From contig MU001502.1 in the NCBI GenBank assembly GCA_010093485.1, forward strand, positions 888,057-952,056: DNA of 64,000 nucleotides. Reading direction: 5' to 3'. Position numbers and translations under genes: made by a program. Positions 47,917 to 63,045 of this stretch are shown piece after piece (position 1 is the stretch's first letter; every line of letters begins with the position of its first letter). The DNA comes from Karstenula rhodostoma CBS 690.94. Its lineage: Eukaryota > Ascomycota > Dothideomycetes > Pleosporales > Didymosphaeriaceae. Below the pieces are notes generated by a model. That model did not search any database. It saw only the letters and a list, made by a program, of their open reading frames with translations, and was not told the origin of the DNA.

Positions 47917-50900
47917 ATATTAGTAACTACTATAAATATTATTATTATTATTATAATAGTATATTATAGCTTATAGACGTTAGTAGAATTAGATAGAAAA
48001 ATATAGCTAACTAAATCTATAATCCTAATTAAGACTAGTATTATTATTAGTAATTAGAGAAAGTTTAGATAAAAATATAGTATATATAGGAATAATATAA
48101 AGTAATATAAATTACTAAAAATATATAATAGAGTAGTTTAAGTAACCCCTCTTACTTAGGAGGGGAGAAGTAGTAAAAGTAAAAATAAAAATAGAAAAAA
48201 TAAAAATAAAAATAAAAATAGAAGTAGATAAAAATAAAATAAAAATAAATAAAAATAAAATAGAAATAAATAAAATAGAAATAGAAGTAAGTAAAATAAA
48301 TAAAATAGAAAAAGAGTTAATTATTAAATAAAAGTTCTATAAAAATATAAAATAGATTTTTTAATTTTTATTCTAATTTTTTAATATAGCTTAAATATAC
48401 TACTATAGATAATTAACCTTATAAGCCTATATATAGTTAGTAAAAATCTAAGTAATAAATAAAAAAAGAGAAGTTTTTAATAAAATTTAAATTATTATAG
48501 TATAGAATAAAGTATATTATATATATAGCTAAAAATAGTAAACTATAATAATTAATAAAGTTTAACTAAATAAGTAAAGAATTTAACTTATATTAATTTA
48601 TATAAATATATATAATAGTAAAAGTAATAGGTATTATATTAATTTATAATATTATAGTAAAGACTATCTAATCTACTACTTAAAATATTATTTAAATAGT
48701 TAAGGTAACTTATTAGCTAAATAGTTCTAATAAGTTTTTTTTCTATAGCTAGGAAAATATATAATACTAATAAAAGAGTTTAACTAGAAATATAAAAAAT
48801 AGACTAGGTAAAAAAATAACTAGATTAATAAGTTATTTAAAAAGTTATAATAAAGTTTTTAGTAGAAGTTATTTATTTAGTTTTAAGTCTCTTTTTCTAT
48901 TTATATACTTTAGTAGTATAAGTTTTAATAAGGTTATTAGCTATTTAAAAAATATAAATAAAATATTAAAAAGTAAAAAATAAAAGTATACTATAAAATA
49001 AAATAATAGAAATAAAGAAAAAAAGTTTAAAAGAAATAAAAAATATTTTTTTATTCTATTTACCTCTACTAATTTATACTATATAATAATTATTTACTTT
49101 ATTTTCTATTACTTACTATATTTAGTTATAAGGTTACTACTATTTATAAATACTATATTAAGTACTAGAAGTCTTTTACCCTAGTTAATTAGTATTATAA
49201 TACTAATAATAGTATAATATAAATAGGAAATTATAGTCTAAACTATATATTTTAAAGAAATACTAATCTAAATAATTAAATTTTACTAATAGATAAATAA
49301 TAAGTATTATTCGCCTAGGGAATATATTAAAAATATAAATAATACTTAGTAATATTAGAATTTATAGAGCTCTAATTAGCTATAATAAGAGGTATCTTAA
49401 TCTAAATACTAAACTAATTTAGAATAAGTATAGTATATAATTAGTTTTTCTAGTAATCTTTTCTTATATAATAATCTAAATAATTTACTTTCTAAATAAA
49501 AAAATATTCGAGTTCTTTTTCTCTACTATAAATATAATATCTTCTAGACTTTTTTTATACTAAAACTATTTAGTTATCTCTAAAACTAGTTAGTTTTAAA
49601 TAATTCTTATTAATATAGTTTACTTTTACTAGATAACTATATATTCTAGTATTAAAAAGACCTATAAATTTATTTAAAAATTATATTATTAGAGTTATAT
49701 ATATATAAATATTAAATAGTTTATATAAAATTATAAAATTTACTATTAGACTAAGTCCCTTTATAATAAAAAACTAGATTTACTCTAGCTACTATCTATT
49801 CTAGAGGCTATATAGTAAAATATTTTTATAAACTTTAAAAGTTTTCTACTAGACTAAAAGGGCTTTAATAATATTATAATTTATATATATTATTTAAATA
49901 AATATACTTTTTTACTACTATACTATAAGATAATTATTATAGAATAGGCTATCTCCCTTTATTACTAATATATTTAGAGGATTTTTAGTATTCTAAAATC
50001 TATTATATTAAATTAAGGGCTATAGTTTACTTTTAATTTTATTAATAAAATATATTATTTTATAGATATATAATAGAAACTTATATATATAGATTATACC
50101 TAAATAAATAACTAAACTAAAATATATAATAAATATATTAACTAGTATTTCTATTTATTTATTAATAAATTTTAAAATAATTAGTTAAATCTATTCTTTT
50201 TAATAGACTAGATATAAACTTTTTTATCTAATAAATTTACTAGTTTCTTTTTATATAAAATTAAGTTTAGCTATAAAACTAAAGTTTTCTAAAACTAAAA
50301 AAATAAAGTTAAATTATCTAAAAACTCCCCTAATAATATTAGTTTTAAATAAGCCTATAAGTTTATTATTATCTATTTTAAAACTATTACTTAGGTTTAT
50401 AATTAGGCCTATTAGAACCTTATTATAGTATAAAATTTAATAGTAAAATAAGCTAATAAATATTACTAATTATTAAATTTTATTATTAGTAATTTTATTT
50501 ATATTATTCTAAAAGGTTTTTTAATATTATATTCCTTTACTAAGTTTAATAAATAAATATATAGTCTATACTATATTATAGAAATAAAAGAATTATTTTA
50601 TAAATTTAAATTACTATTATATATAAAAGTTTATTTAGTATTTTATATAGACTATTTTTAGAAAGTACTTAATAATCTACTTTCTAGATAATACTAATTA
50701 TAGAAACTACTAACTAAAGTTAATAGTATTTTTAAGTAGAAGATATTATTTATTTATAATAACTAACTAAGTTAGAGAAAACTCTAGTACTAAGTAATAT
50801 AATAAGGCTATAATCTAGATAATATATAATATCTAGTATTTAATTTTAAAAATATTCTAAAGCTAATAGATAACTTTTATAATATTAATTCTTAAATACC

Positions 50901-52169
50901 TAGGCCCTCTAAATATCTAAATACTTAAAAGAAAGCTATTCTTAATAAAATATTTTTAGATAGTAATTCTAAAGATAATATATCTATTAAAATAAATAAT
51001 TACTAAAAAATTATCTAAAAATAGACTAGTTAGTAAAGTAGTCTAATCTAGATAGTCTATTTAATATTAATAAGGTATATTTATTTTATACTTTTTAGTA
51101 TTATAAAGGATTAAACTTTATATATTAAATACTTTAGAACTTTAACTATAAATAAGAAATTTAAGGTTTTAAACTAGAGTTTAACCTCTTCTTATAGGAT
51201 TAGGGAATTCTATATAATATATATATAATAGCGTATAGTTAACTATTTAGAAAAATTCTAAATAAAAATATTTTTATATAGAAATTTATAGAGCCCTATA
51301 TAATTATATTAGAATAGAATATTCTAATCTAGTCTATAATTATATAAGTTTAATAGAAAATCTTTTAATAGTATAAAGAATATTTTTTTTTATTTTTATT
51401 TTCTTCTCTCTAAACTAATATATTTTTTTTTTCTTTTTATAGATTTAAATATTTTTTTAGTTTTTAAAAACTATTATAATCCTAGATAGCGCTTAGAAGA
51501 GAGTAGTATAAGGATTAATTTAATTTAAGATTAAATCCCTTTATAAAATTTATTTACTTTTAAGTTTAGGTTTTATTTAGTAGTCTATATATAGATTAGT
51601 TAGTAGATTTTAAATATCTCTATATAAAGAGCTTTTTTCTAGAATCTTTTCTATTTTAGTATTTTAAGTTTAGTTTTAATTTATATAGTTTTTTTTATCT
51701 ATTTAATTCTAAGAATATTTATTCTATTTAATTATATTCTAGTTTTATATAATCTACTTATTCCTAAACTACTATTCTAGTATCTAGTAAAAAAGATAAT
51801 TATTAATTATAATATCTTTTACTTTATTTATTATTCTTTTTCTAAATTTATTAATAAAAATCTAGTTTATAGTTTTTATTTCTAGTTTAGTACTATTATA
51901 ACTTGTTAAAAAGCCTTTAAAACCTTTCTAGTTTATTTTTTTAAAGTATAAATACTAGTTCTAGTATTAGACTTTATTATATTTATTAACTAAATTTAGA
52001 TATATTACTAGTCTATATTTATATTAAGTATATTACTATTATAAAATATAATATCTAGTATATTTACTAACTTACTAAAGTAATTAATTTTTACTAGAGT
52101 ATACTATTTTAGTTTATCTAGTACTAGACTTATATATAAGTATTAGACTAAATACTAGAATTAATATAT
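47917..52169. repeat. Unassigned AT-rich repeat DNA between Copia and Gypsy B
   Basis: Apart from the 190-bp repeat at 49335-49522 and a degenerate AAAATAAA-type simple run at about 48,170-48,310, I could not assign this 4.3-kb stretch. It is stop-rich in all frames. A damaged retroelement is likely. Confidence 0.6.
49335..49522 (+). repeat. ~190-bp direct repeat, copy b
   Basis: Second copy of the 40733-40921 sequence, differing mainly by transitions. Similarity stops on both sides. Confidence 0.65.
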
Positions 52170-52669
52170 TATAAAGGGTTTCCTATATATCTAATTTAAA
52201 TTTATACCTTAAGGATTATTTAAGGAATAAAATATAATAGAGGTAAGTACTAAATTAGTTAATAATCCTATATTATAATAGAATATAATATAATAATACT
52301 AAAAGAAGACTAAGTATTTATATATAAATAAAATATTTTAATTTAAGTATAAAAGTTAACTATAAAGAATAGAAACTATATATAAATTCTTCTAGACTAT
52401 ATACTAGTTATTTTAATTCTTATTATTCTAGAATTTTCTAGTTTACTCCTATAGATTCTACCTTTTTAGTAGGAGTATTTACTTTACTTCTATTAAAACC
52501 TAATACTTCTAGAATCTTATACTTTTAGTAGAATTATAATTATATAACTTATAATATAAGCTATTCTATAGGTTTATATATAAATATCTATTAGTTTTAT
52601 TTTTATTATTAATATCTTATATATAATTTTTTCCCTTTTTCTAGTCTAGTTCTATTATAATTATAATAT
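52170..52669 (-). repeat. Gypsy B LTR (3' LTR)
   Basis: Begins TATAAAGGG and matches 58943-59442; both copies lack the 27 bp present in the Gypsy A LTRs. Confidence 0.78.
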
Positions 52670-55239
52670 TATTCCTCCCTTTAGAGTTATTATTTTAATA
52701 TTTTATTATTACCTTATAACCTATTATTATAGTATAGTTTAAGGGTATAAAAGTTTATTCTTCTATATTTTTAAATATAATATTATATTTTTTTCTAGAT
52801 TCCCTAAGCCTCTCTAACTATATCTAAGGTACTAAAATAATTATTAACTAATTATTACTATATCTATACTAATAAGATTTATTATTATAGTCTAGTAATA
52901 TTAATAAAGTATACTTATTATATAGAGAAGAAGGTTCTAAAGTATTTTATAAATATTTTAATTAGGGAGTATACTATATATATTACTATTTATATAAAGT
53001 ATAGTTTTTAAATTTCTAAAAAAGAGTAGAAATATATTTATTCTAAAAAGTATAAGAAATATTTTATCCTTCTCTATACTAAAACTAAGATTATTTACTT
53101 AAAAGTAAAGATTATAAAAATAAAAGAGTAGAAGTAATTACTTATAATTTATAATACTTATATACTTAATATATTAAATTATCTAAAAGAAAAGGTTTTA
53201 AAAAATATAGATACTAGTATTACTTCTATATTATTACTATATAGACTTTTAACTAATCTAGACTAGTTATAGGCTAATTTTTCTATTATTAATTCTTTTA
53301 CCTTTTTTAATTTTTTTTTTAATTTTAGACTAGTATTCTTATTAATTAACTCTTTTAGGGTTAACTATTTACTATTAACTAGTAAAAGTTCTCTAGTAGT
53401 TTTTTATAGTTTATAAGATTTTTTTTTAGTTTCTAGATATTATACTATTCTAGCTATTCTTTCTACTTAACTAAATATTTTTACTAATTCTTAATTATTT
53501 ATAGGTTCTTAATTACTTTAACCTTATACTTATTATTTTCTAGCTCTAGTTAGGTCTTAATTAGAGTATTTAGAGATACTAGTTTTAATAATAATTTATA
53601 AAAGATAGAGTATATTTTTATATTTATTAGTAGAAGTAGCTTAGTTATAACTAGTCCTTTTATTTTTTAAATTTTAAAGGGTTCTATCTAAAGGTAATCT
53701 AGTTTTTTACTTAATTATTTTATTTTTAGATTTTTCTATAATAGGAAAACTTTATCCCCCTTTTTAAGAATTAGTCTTTTAATTCTTTACTTATTTATAT
53801 TCTTAGATACTATAAAGGCTTTATAGGTAATTCTTTTCTATAAGATTTTATAAAGTTTCTTTATTTTTTAAGCTTTATTTTAGACTCTAGTAGAAATACT
53901 TTCTATATTTTTTAGATTTTAATAAGTAATTAGTTTATATTTATAGTTTATATAATAGGGTAAATACCCTATTATATTTAATTTTAAGTTATTATATACT
54001 AACTATATAATTAATAGAAGTTCTATTTAATTATCCTATTACTTATTAATATAAAATTATAAATACTATTTAAGTATTTAATTTATATATTCTATCTATC
54101 TATTTATTTTAAAGTAAAAGCTTATTAATAGCTTTTAGTTTATTTCTAGTACTATAGTAAAAGTATTCTAATATTTTAAAGTAAAAAACTTATCTTTATT
54201 TATAATAAATTCTTTTAATAGTCTATATTTAAAGAATAGTATATTATCTACTTTATAGGCTAGTTTCTCTACTATTATAGATTTTTCTATAGTTCTAAAC
54301 TTAGCTATTTTTATAAGTCTATATACTATTACTATAATAATATTATATATATATTTTATTCCTAGCTATAGTAATTTTAAAAGTTTTATAATAAAATCTA
54401 TTATTATACTTTACTATAGTTATTTTATTATAATTAATAGTTATAGAAGTCTATAAGACTTATATCTCTTAGACTTATTTTTTTAGTAAACTAAATAGTT
54501 ACTTATCTTCTATATTACTAGTTACTTAAACTTAAAAATAATATATTTATTCGCGATATAATATATTATTTCTTTAATATCTAAATATCTCTATTCTTTT
54601 AATTTATATAGTTTTTTAATTAGAATAGATATATATCTATTATTAATAATAATTTATTATTAGTAATCTTATCTAGTTTTATTAAAACTATACTTAAAGA
54701 GGTTATATTTTTTTTTCTAATTCTAATTAAATTTCTAGTAGCCTTAGAAATTTTATACTTCTAGTTTTATATACTTTAAACTAGTTATTTATACTCTAAT
54801 CTTTAGTTAATTATATTTAAGTATACTATTTTTACGTTTATATAATACTATATTATATAGTTTAATCTTATTCTTAGTTAAGTCTAATTATCTACTTAAG
54901 GTATTTACTATATTATTAAAAGTTCTAGATTAATAATAAATTATAAAATTAAAGTTTACTAGGAATTCTATCTATTATACCTATTATTAATTAAACTTTT
55001 TAGTTAATATAAAGTTAATAAAATTCTAGTAGTTTATTTATATCTCTATTTTAAAGTAGACTTCTATAAGTTATATTTTCTATTATTTAAAAATATTTAC
55101 TATTACTAGTAGTTTTTTATTATAAATATTATAGTTAAGTTTTATTTCTAAAAACTTTTATAAATAATAGAATACTAGTCTCTATTTTCTATTTTTATTT
55201 AATTATAAGAAAATTACTTCTAATATATAATTAGATATA

Positions 55240-55720
55240 TTTATTTTAACCCTAGCTAGTTTTTATAAATTAAATATTTATAAAAGTAGGGCTATTAGGA
55301 ATATTATCTATAATTTCTTAAATACCTCTAATAGCTTCTTTTAGATTAGCTATATAACTTTACTATTACTCTTCTTTATAAGGTTTATTAGTAATATAGT
55401 AGTTTTAGAATAGTTCTTTATAAACTTCTAATAGAAATTAGTAAATTCTAAAAAGAACTAGATATCCTTTACTAACTTAGAAACTAGTTATTTCTATATA
55501 ATAGTAATCTTCTTTAAATCTATTAATATACCTTTTCTTAAAATAATAAATTTTAAATACTTTATTTTAGTAATATAGAACTTATATTTATTTAAATAAA
55601 AAAGTAACTAATATTTTTTTATTTTTTTAAATACCTTCTTTATATATCCTATATATTCCTCTAGTATTCTAGTAGAGTAAATAAATATATTATTAAAGTA
55701 TACTATATAAAATATATCTA
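55240..55720 (-). pseudogene. Gypsy B reverse transcriptase relic
   Basis: Minus-strand reading gives YLDIFYIVYFNNIFIYS with both catalytic Asp replaced by Asn at 55689-55694, then EEYIGYIKKVFKKIKKY and a TAG, collinear with Gypsy A. Confidence 0.8.
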
Positions 55721-58700
55721 AGTATTTATATAATACTTTATTAATAACTATCTAAAATATTATAGGGGTATTTATTAATCTAAATAGTATAATCTAGTAT
55801 TTATAAAGACTATATCTAGTTCTAAATATTATCTTCTATTTATATTCTTTAGCTATTTATATATAATAATATCTATTATATATATTAAATTTTATAAACT
55901 ATTTAACTTCTTAAAATTAATTTATAAGCTCTATAATTAAGGGTAATAAATACTAATTTTTAATTATAGTATTATTTAGCTATCTATAATTTATATAGAG
56001 TTATAGTTTACTATTTTTTTTAAATATCTATAGAATTAGAAAGGCTATAGAATTATAACTTTTTTAGATATATTTCTATTCTAGATTTTTTTATAAATAC
56101 TTTTATATTTTTTTTTTTTAGTTTACTAATATTAGCCTTAGCTATTTTAGTTATAGTTTTATATTCTTCTTTAGAGGTATTTTATAATTTTATTTCTAAT
56201 AATCTAGTAGTTCTTTTCTTTTAATTTCTTTAAAAAGTTCTATATATTTTTTATATTCTAGTAAAATTATTAATAGTTTCTTTATTATCTAGAGATTTAA
56301 ATATTATATCTAGATAATTTATATTTATTCTAGATTTTCTTTTAGAATTCTAGTAATTTTAGTAGTTAAAATCTCCTTAGTCTATTATTATATAGCCTAC
56401 TTAGTTAGAGTATTTAAGGCCCTTAGTTTTATTTTCTATAAGTACCTTATACTAGTAATTTATAATATTAATCCTTAGTTATATATTATTTAACTTTTCT
56501 AGTTAATATTTAAGTTATTTTTTAATAACTAGTTATAGTCTATAATAGTTTTTAGACTTTTTATATTTATTATAGTAAAGTTATATTAGCTTTTAAATCC
56601 TTTAATATCTACTAGTAATAATAGTATTTTAAGGTATAACTAGTTTTTACTATACCTTTAGAAAAATATTCTATTTATTATTTTTAATTAGACTAATTCT
56701 ATTTTATCTTAATATAGTAAGTTATATTTCTTTATTATCCTAGATAAAATTAAATATCTAGTAGTATTAAAGTCTATTAGTATATTTACTTAGAATTTTT
56801 TAATTATAATCTACTTTTCTATATAAAGTTCTATAGCCTTATTATTTCTATTTATTTTTTAAATCTTTAAAATACTCTTATTAGCTTAGCTTATTATCTA
56901 GTAATATTCTAGTTTTTTAATATTATCTATATCTTAATCTATAGTTCTCCTAGATACCTATAATTATTATAAAAGGGATAATTAGTATAATATAGTTTTA
57001 TAGTATACCTCTTTATTAGTTTTAGGTAAACTTAAAAATTTTTAGAATAATTCTAGATTATATATCTCTAGTATTTTTCTATTTTTATTACTTTTATAAT
57101 TTCCCCTTTATTAATTTTATTTTAGTATCTTAAATATTTAGTAATTATATATTTAAAGAAATATATCTTTTTATAATCCTTATTACCTTAGTTATATATA
57201 GTGGCTTCCTTTTTACTTAAGTACCCTAGATACTATTCTAGATAGTTATAATAATATTATTTAATTTTATATATATATTATATTTTATTCTTAATTAGAT
57301 AAATAGTTTCCTTATACTTATAATATATTTCTATATCTTTTAAATTTTTTTCTATTAATTAGTAATATATAGTATACTTTTATTTCTAATACTTAGAATA
57401 GCTTTTTATATAGTATTATTACTATTTTAGTATATTATAGTTATATAACTATTACTCTAATTAGTAAATATAATATTATATTTCTAAATAATCTTTTTTT
57501 AGAAACTTTTTATAGTCTAGTTATTTAGGGGCCTTAGCTATATTAGTTTTCTCTTTCTTATAATATCTATAGCTATTATAGTTATAGTACTACTATTTAA
57601 TTTTTAAATAATTATTATTAATCTAGATTTATTATATAGATACTAGAATATTTTCTTATTATCCTTTTATTTAATAATATATTCTATTAGTATTTATATT
57701 AATAATTCTAATTTTATAATTATAAACTAGTATAAAATACTTATTACTTTTATATATCTAGTATAAATTTTATAGAATTTAGTTTATAATATTCTTTTTA
57801 TTAGTTATTTCCTAGACTTCTTCTAGTAATTTAAAAGAATTAGAGTTATTTTTTATATTATTCTTTTATAGTAGTATAGAAGTTCTAGACCTTAGTATTA
57901 TTATAGCTACTTTTATTACCTAGGCTTACTTACTCTAGAACTTTCTAAAAGGATATTTAGTTTTAAAATATTTTTTTACTTTATAGTTTAGATAAGCCCT
58001 ATTCTTAAAATATTATTATTAAATATTATTTTACTTTTTTTATTATAAAATTTTTTTTTTTTTTTATAGACTTTATCTTTTATAATTATATCTTTATTGC
58101 GATTTCTTTACTTATAATATAATTTCTATATATTAGCCCTTAAACTAAATACTAATTTAGTAGATTTTTTCTTTTCTAGTTATTATTTATATAATTAATA
58201 GTTAATTTATACTACTAGTTTAATTAGGGTTTCTAAATTATTAGATTTTTTATAATAGAATAGTTTATTTTTAACTAGCTTTTTTAAACTATTATAGTAG
58301 ACTATCTATAATAGAATATTATTCTAATTAATTTTAGTTTAGAATTATTAAAATATAATAGAGTATTTACTAGCTAATTTTATTTATTTAATATATTAGA
58401 TAAGTTATTTAGCCTATTATTCTTTATTTACCTTACTAAATATAATCTTAATTTATTTTTTAAATTTCTTTTAAAATATAAAAATCTTTATAGTCTCTTT
58501 ATTCTATTTTTTTAATTCTATTTTATATACTAGAAAGTCTTTAATAATTAGATATATCTATTTTACTACCCTTTCTATTATATATATTATAGTAGCTAAG
58601 GTTTTTATTTAGTTATTTCTAAATATATTATAGTTATATCTATAATATAACTTTATATTTATTAAAAATATTTTAAGATTAGTTTTTATTTCTCTATTAT

Positions 58701-58942
58701 AGAGTTCTAGAATTTTAAAATTAACTTTTAGTAGGTATACTACTATAGTTATAGGAGCTTAAACCTATTTTATAATTATAACTAGTTATATTTTAAACTA
58801 TTCTACCTTTTTAGTCTATACTATTAAAAGGGTTATTAGGTTATTAGCTAGATCTAAAGTAATACTTACCCTAGAGTCCTCTAAACTAGTAGGTATATTT
58901 AATAATACTATATTAATTTAAACCCTTAAATAATTAAAGTAT

Positions 58943-59442
58943 TATAAGGGGTTTCCTATATACTTAATCTAGATTTATACTTTAAAAATTATTTAAGAAA
59001 TAAAATATAATAGAGGTAAGTATTAGATTAGTTAATAATTCTATATTATAATAGAATATAATATAATAATACTAAAAAAAGACTAAGTATTTATATATAA
59101 ATAAAGTACTTTAATTTAAATATAAAAGTTAATTATAAAGAATAGAAACTATATAAAAATTCTTTTAGACTATATATTAATTATTCTAATCCTTATTATT
59201 CTAGAATTCTCTAATCTATTCCTATAGATTCTACCTTTTTAATAGAAATATTTACTCTATTCTTATTAAGATCTAGTACTCCTAGAATTTTATATTTCTA
59301 GTAGAATTATAGTTATATAACTTATAATATAAGCTACCCTATAAGTTTATATATAAATACCTATTAGTCTTATTTTTATTACTAATATTTTATATATAAT
59401 TCTTTCCCTTCTTTTAGTCTAGTTTTACTATAATTATAATAT
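58943..59442 (-). repeat. Gypsy B LTR (5' LTR)
   Basis: Begins TATAAGGGG and ends near TATAATTATAATAT, after which similarity to the other LTRs stops, defining the outer edge of the element. Confidence 0.78.
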
Positions 59443-62400
59443 AATACCTCTATTTATTAATTATATTTTAAAATATTTATAATATATTCTATAAATAAGC
59501 TAGCTATTTAAATAAACTAGTTATTTTATTAAAATCCTATTAAAGTTTATACTATATATAATAATATATAACTATTATAAATAATTATTAGAAATTATTA
59601 TAAACTAATTTATTTAGAATCTATATTTATAGATTTCTAGTAAATTATTCTATTATATCTAAACTTACTATAATTTTTATATTATTATTAGATTAATTTA
59701 TTTCTTTTAGTATATACTTTTATTTTTACCTTTTTACTATTACTATATATTCTAAACTTTTATAAAATAATTAGTTATTAGCCCTTTTTAATTATAAATA
59801 TTTCTTTATACTATATATACTTTTATTTATATAATTTATATTATATAGAGATTATATTTATTATTTAAAACTTAGTAATTTACTTTTATACTAATATTAA
59901 CTTATATACTACTACTACTACTATACCTTTAACTATTTTTTTAAAAACCTTAATTATTAAAATTAAAGAGCTATTTATATACCTCTAGATTCTCTATTTT
60001 ACTAGTATTAATTATAATTCTAGTTCTAGAATATTTTTTAGTATTTATAACTACTAGTTACTATAATTTATAGTAACTAGTAGTAAAGTTTATAGTTTAA
60101 TATTAAATTTTAATATTATAATTTATAAATCTAATAAAACTAGTCTAGTACTTTAAAAGCCTCTTTAAATATTAGTTTCTATAATTAAAGTTTTAAAAGT
60201 TATTATAAAATAAAATAGAAATTTAGTTTTAGTAATATAAGTAATATAATTATATATTAAATCCTTAACTTAGTATCTATATATTTTTTTTAGTAGTATA
60301 AATTATTCTATATTAAGTAGCTATAGGAGATATAATAAATATAAAGATATATAGAAAATAATAATTTTATTATTTTTATAGTACTATTAGAAGTTAAATA
60401 AGTTATAGCTTTTATAACTATTAATAATAAGTAAATATACTCTACTAATAGTATATTTTTTTATATATTTATTAAAGTATTTTAACTACTATAGACTAAG
60501 TTTATTTATTATTTAGTAATTTTTAGAGACTAAAATAATTTAGTTATAAGGTAAATTCTCCTTTTTATATTAAATAAAAAAATAGTACTTATCTATAAAA
60601 ATAATAAAAAATAGGATTAGCTAGTCTATTATATTAATATTTTAAATAATTATTATTTATTTTTAGTTATTTAACTAAATACTCTTTAGTTATTTTTAAT
60701 ATTTAGAGTTTATAACTACTATTCTAATAGATATTATATCTATTATAAAACTAGACTTATTAAAATTATAAATATTTTTATTTTAAATACTATATTTAGC
60801 TTTAGTATTTACTATAAGTTAGAACTAGTTTTAAATAATTTTTAAATTTTTATAGAAGACTCTTTTATAGTTATACTTCTAATTAAATTTTATTATAAAT
60901 TTTAGCTAGTCTTTTATAAAGTTTATAGTCTAGTTTTTATTAACTAGTTTTTAATTTTATTTAGTGTATAGAGAGTTAGCTTTATCTTTTATTATAGTAA
61001 ACTAGACTAGAAATTTTTATATATTTAGATTAAATAGATTTTATATAAGTACTTATTATTTTATTAAAAGAAGATTTATAGAGTTAGGGGTATAATTATA
61101 TTAAAAGGTAATTCTAGTATATTATATACTTAGTATACTTTAAGAAATATTATAAATAGCTATAATATATTATTATAATAGTATTATATTTTATTTAATA
61201 GTCTAAAATATAAGTTATAATTTAGTTTTTTTTATTATAATAGTTATTAAAATAATTAAAATATTATATTATACTATAGGTAATAGTATACTTTAGTAGA
61301 GTTTTAGTAAAATAACTAGTTTACCTAAATAGCTAGCTCGCTTATAGAGTATATTATATAAAAAATAAAATTTATAATAGTAATAGATTTTTATTAATTA
61401 GATTTTTAAGGAAAATACTATTCTCTAGAGTTTAGTAGATAATTTAGTACTACCTTAATAATAATATAATACTAAATAAAATATCTTTTTAATATAATTA
61501 GATAGTTCTAGTCTATTTAGCCCTACTAACTATATTCTCTAAAAAAAAAGATTTTATATTATAATTTTTATATAGTTATTATATACTTTCTCTTTTATTT
61601 TTATAAATAATAAGAATTTATTATAAATATATTAATTTAGTTTATATAAATTAATAATATATTTTATACTAGTAGTTTTATAATATTCCTTTAGTAGGTT
61701 TTAAAGTAGAAATAAAATAGTTTTAATTTTTTTAATTTATTATTCTATTCTATATTTTCTATTTAGAAATTATAATTCTTTAAAAATATAATAATAATAA
61801 TATTACTAAAATATAATATATTACTATTATTTAAACTAAAAATAAACTAGACTATAGTTTTCTTTTAGAAATATATCTTTTTTTTTTCTTTTTTTAGTAA
61901 ACTATTTCTTCTCTTCTATTTTATTTAAGGAGTAATTACTAATACTCTAGTTTATTTAGTCTATACTACTCTTAATAAGGATAAATAAATTTACTAAAAT
62001 ATAGTAAAAGCTATATAAATCTATATTTTCTAGTATACTTTTTAAATTAAAATTAGTTTTTTTTTTTTTTTTTCTTTTTCTTTTATTAGTATTTCTAATA
62101 TTTAGTAATCTAGCTTTAGATAACTAAGTTATAATTTTTTTTTAAATAAAATCTACTACTAATACTTTACCTTTTTATTTTCCTTCTAACTTAATTATTA
62201 TTTAGATTATAATTATTTAGAGTCTATTATATTTATTTTTTTTTAGAATCTAGTAATTATTTAAATATTTACTAGCCTATTACTTAAATTTTCTAAATAG
62301 TTATTTAAAAGTTTATTATTTTATTATTCTTTCTAGATATTAAATAGTTATTTAAAAATCTATTAGTTTATTATATCTTCTTTCTAGTTATTTAATAACT

Positions 62401-62529
62401 ATTTAAAAGTCTACTAAATAGATTTTATTAGTTCTCTAAATTTTATTTACTTAATTTCTCTATATCGTTTTAAAGTAGTTTTATATTCCTTACTAAAAAT
62501 TATTATATTAGTACTATATAAAAGGGGAG
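59443..62529. repeat. Unassigned AT-rich repeat DNA
   Basis: About 3.1 kb of RIP-degraded sequence with no frame of useful length and no family that I recognise. It contains one perfect short palindrome (annotated separately). Confidence 0.6.
60050..60084. repeat. Perfect palindrome, 16-bp arms
   Basis: ACTACTAGTTACTATA at 60050-60065 is the exact reverse complement of 60069-60084, with a 3-bp ATT spacer. Confidence 0.8.
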
Positions 62530-63045
62530 AAATATAAAAAAATAAAATTAAATTATTTTAATAAAAGTTTATTATATAAAGTCTCTTTTATCTCTTCTAT
62601 AATAGACTATTAGAATAAGTATTATTTATTTTTTTTATTTCTACTAAACTTCCTTTCTATAATAGTCTATTAGGTCTAGTATTTCTTTAATTCTATATTA
62701 TTAGTTAATTCTTATACTATAATAGTAAGTAATTAAAAGGGGATAGGTAAATAAATTAAAATAAAGTCGGGTATATAAGGTTAAAAATTAGTTAGAATAA
62801 TATAATAGCTAGTAGGCTTAGAGACTAAGCCTTAAAGAGAGAAAGGAAAATATAATATAAAAATTAGCTAGTAATATAAAATTAGAGAAATACTAAATCT
62901 AATAGACTATTATAAAAAAAAAGCTTAGTAGAAAAAAAAAAAAAAAAACTTATTCTAATAGTCTATTATAGAAGAGATAAAAAAGATTTTATATAATAGA
63001 TTTTTATTAGAATAACTTAATTTTATTATTTTATATTTTTTTTTT
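62530..63045. mobile_element. Foldback or MITE-like element, ~170-bp arms
   Basis: Sequence from about 62530 to 62700 reappears inverted at about 62875-63045, including the run CTATAATAGACTATTAGA and its complement. Each arm contains that core twice. The intervening ~175 bp is less RIP-altered (for example GTCGGG at 62767) and not coding. Confidence 0.65.

Larger units (their letters stand above)
52170..59442 (-). mobile_element. Gypsy LTR retrotransposon B
   Basis: 500-bp LTRs of equal length (52170-52669 and 58943-59442) enclose internal sequence collinear with Gypsy A for its whole length, on the minus strand. Total 7,273 bp. It lacks the 158-bp insertion of A. All frames are disrupted. 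Confidence 0.82.

Noticed and set aside
31258..59442. Potentially active retrotransposons
   Set aside because: Every frame is broken by many stops, and both reverse transcriptase aspartates are lost.
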